DNA of 48,465 bases. It comes from Pseudoluteimonas sp044226035 (GTDB lineage: Bacteria > Pseudomonadota > Gammaproteobacteria > Xanthomonadales > Xanthomonadaceae). Below the pieces are notes generated by a model. That model saw only the letters and a program-made list of their open reading frames with translations. It did no database searches and was not told the DNA's origin. Positions within the stretch are counted from its first letter, which is position 1, and each line of letters starts with the position of its first letter. The stretch covers positions 1-48,465 of the forward strand of contig JBGAHT010000016.1 in assembly GCA_044226035.1 (NCBI GenBank), written 5' to 3'. Position numbers and translations under genes: made by a program. Shown here piece by piece: positions 48,184 to 48,465 of the stretch.

Positions 48184-48465
48184 GTGCAACAGACAACCTA
48201 TCGCTTCAGTGAAAGGTATATCAGGACCAAGGTTCGCGGGCCTATCTACGGCGCGATTACCTTCAGTGCATTACTTGGCCTCATTACGGTCGTCATGACT
48301 CTCGCCGGGAATTGGCATCCGACCATTTCTGCTGGCCTTTTTGCTGCAGCGTCGATATTCATGCTGCTCAAGAACCGCAAGCTCAGTCGCACAGCGGCCG
48401 AGTATCTTCCGAAAGTCGAAGTGGAATTATCCGACGATTCGCTTTGCTTCAATGGACCCGCTGGC
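48184..48465 (+). CDS. Partial small membrane protein (runs off the window)
   Basis: An open frame from GTG 48184 to the window end (94 codons seen). It reads QQTTYRFSERYIRTKVRG, two hydrophobic segments (GAITFSALLGLITVVMTLAG and a second around ISAGLFAAASIFMLL), then KVEVELSDDSLCFNGPA. The order of two membrane helices followed by a strand-forming cytosolic segment recalls YcxB-like proteins, but the rest is missing. G+C is lower than in the upstream genes. The start is uncertain; there is no clear ribosome-binding site. Confidence 0.5.
   Translation, partial: MQQTTYRFSERYIRTKVRGPIYGAITFSALLGLITVVMTLAGNWHPTISAGLFAAASIFMLLKNRKLSRTAAEYLPKVEVELSDDSLCFNGPAG

Overview
The window is chromosomal DNA of a high-G+C gammaproteobacterium, most likely from the Xanthomonadaceae/Lysobacteraceae (Lysobacter- or Luteimonas-like). 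The evidence is the rpoE-rseA-degP/mucD cluster, the lepA-lepB-DUF4845-rnc-era-recO cluster, a 5'-methylthioinosine-type phosphorylase beside hpt, and many small intergenic palindromic repeats typical of xanthomonads. No prophage, CRISPR array, transposase or secondary-metabolite cluster is visible. Genus-level assignment is inference.

Layout. 1-5 kb: alpha/beta hydrolase, tRNA-Arg(CCT) with a broken 5' copy upstream, ALDH7-type aldehyde dehydrogenase, then a tight pyrD-murB-DMT transporter run. 6-10 kb: four-repeat membrane protein (COG4705 type), PAP2 phosphatase, a secreted pectinacetylesterase-family enzyme translationally coupled to a lipoprotein. 10-14 kb: ispG, xseA, a second aldehyde dehydrogenase. 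14.3-15.4 kb: small accessory patch with a membrane ORF and a ParDE-type toxin-antitoxin pair bracketed by two ~90-bp direct repeats. 15.5-22 kb: envelope/signalling block with a YfbK-like VWA lipoprotein, a GAF-GAF-GGDEF-EAL protein, an ECF sigma factor and its membrane partner. 22-25 kb: 2OG-Fe(II) oxygenase, MsbA-like ABC exporter, SDR reductase. 25-33 kb (mostly minus): AidB-like dehydrogenase, cold-shock protein, the run CYTH-nagZ-hpt-(small Cys protein)-methylthioinosine phosphorylase, rlmD. 32-36 kb: YdbL-like lipoprotein and YdbH-like AsmA-type protein, a receiver-Hpt protein, recO. 36.5-37.7 kb: accessory insertion with brnT-brnA and a lower-G+C orphan ORF, separating recO from era and flanked by a 48-bp duplication of the recO 5' end. 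37.7-42.7 kb: era, rnc, DUF4845, lepB, lepA. 42.8-45.5 kb: degP/mucD, a shortened rseA, rpoE. 45.7 kb to end: FadB-like beta-oxidation enzyme, small secreted protein, partial membrane protein.

Functional links: methylthioinosine phosphorylase releases hypoxanthine that the adjacent Hpt can convert to IMP; NagZ in the same run recycles murein. rpoE, its anti-sigma and DegP form the envelope-stress cluster, but the anti-sigma shows no membrane segment. The ECF partner protein and the nearby VWA lipoprotein share an LDR(V/I)QVTGS motif otherwise familiar from TonB-dependent receptor N-termini, the most thought-provoking signal outside the two toxin-antitoxin insertions.
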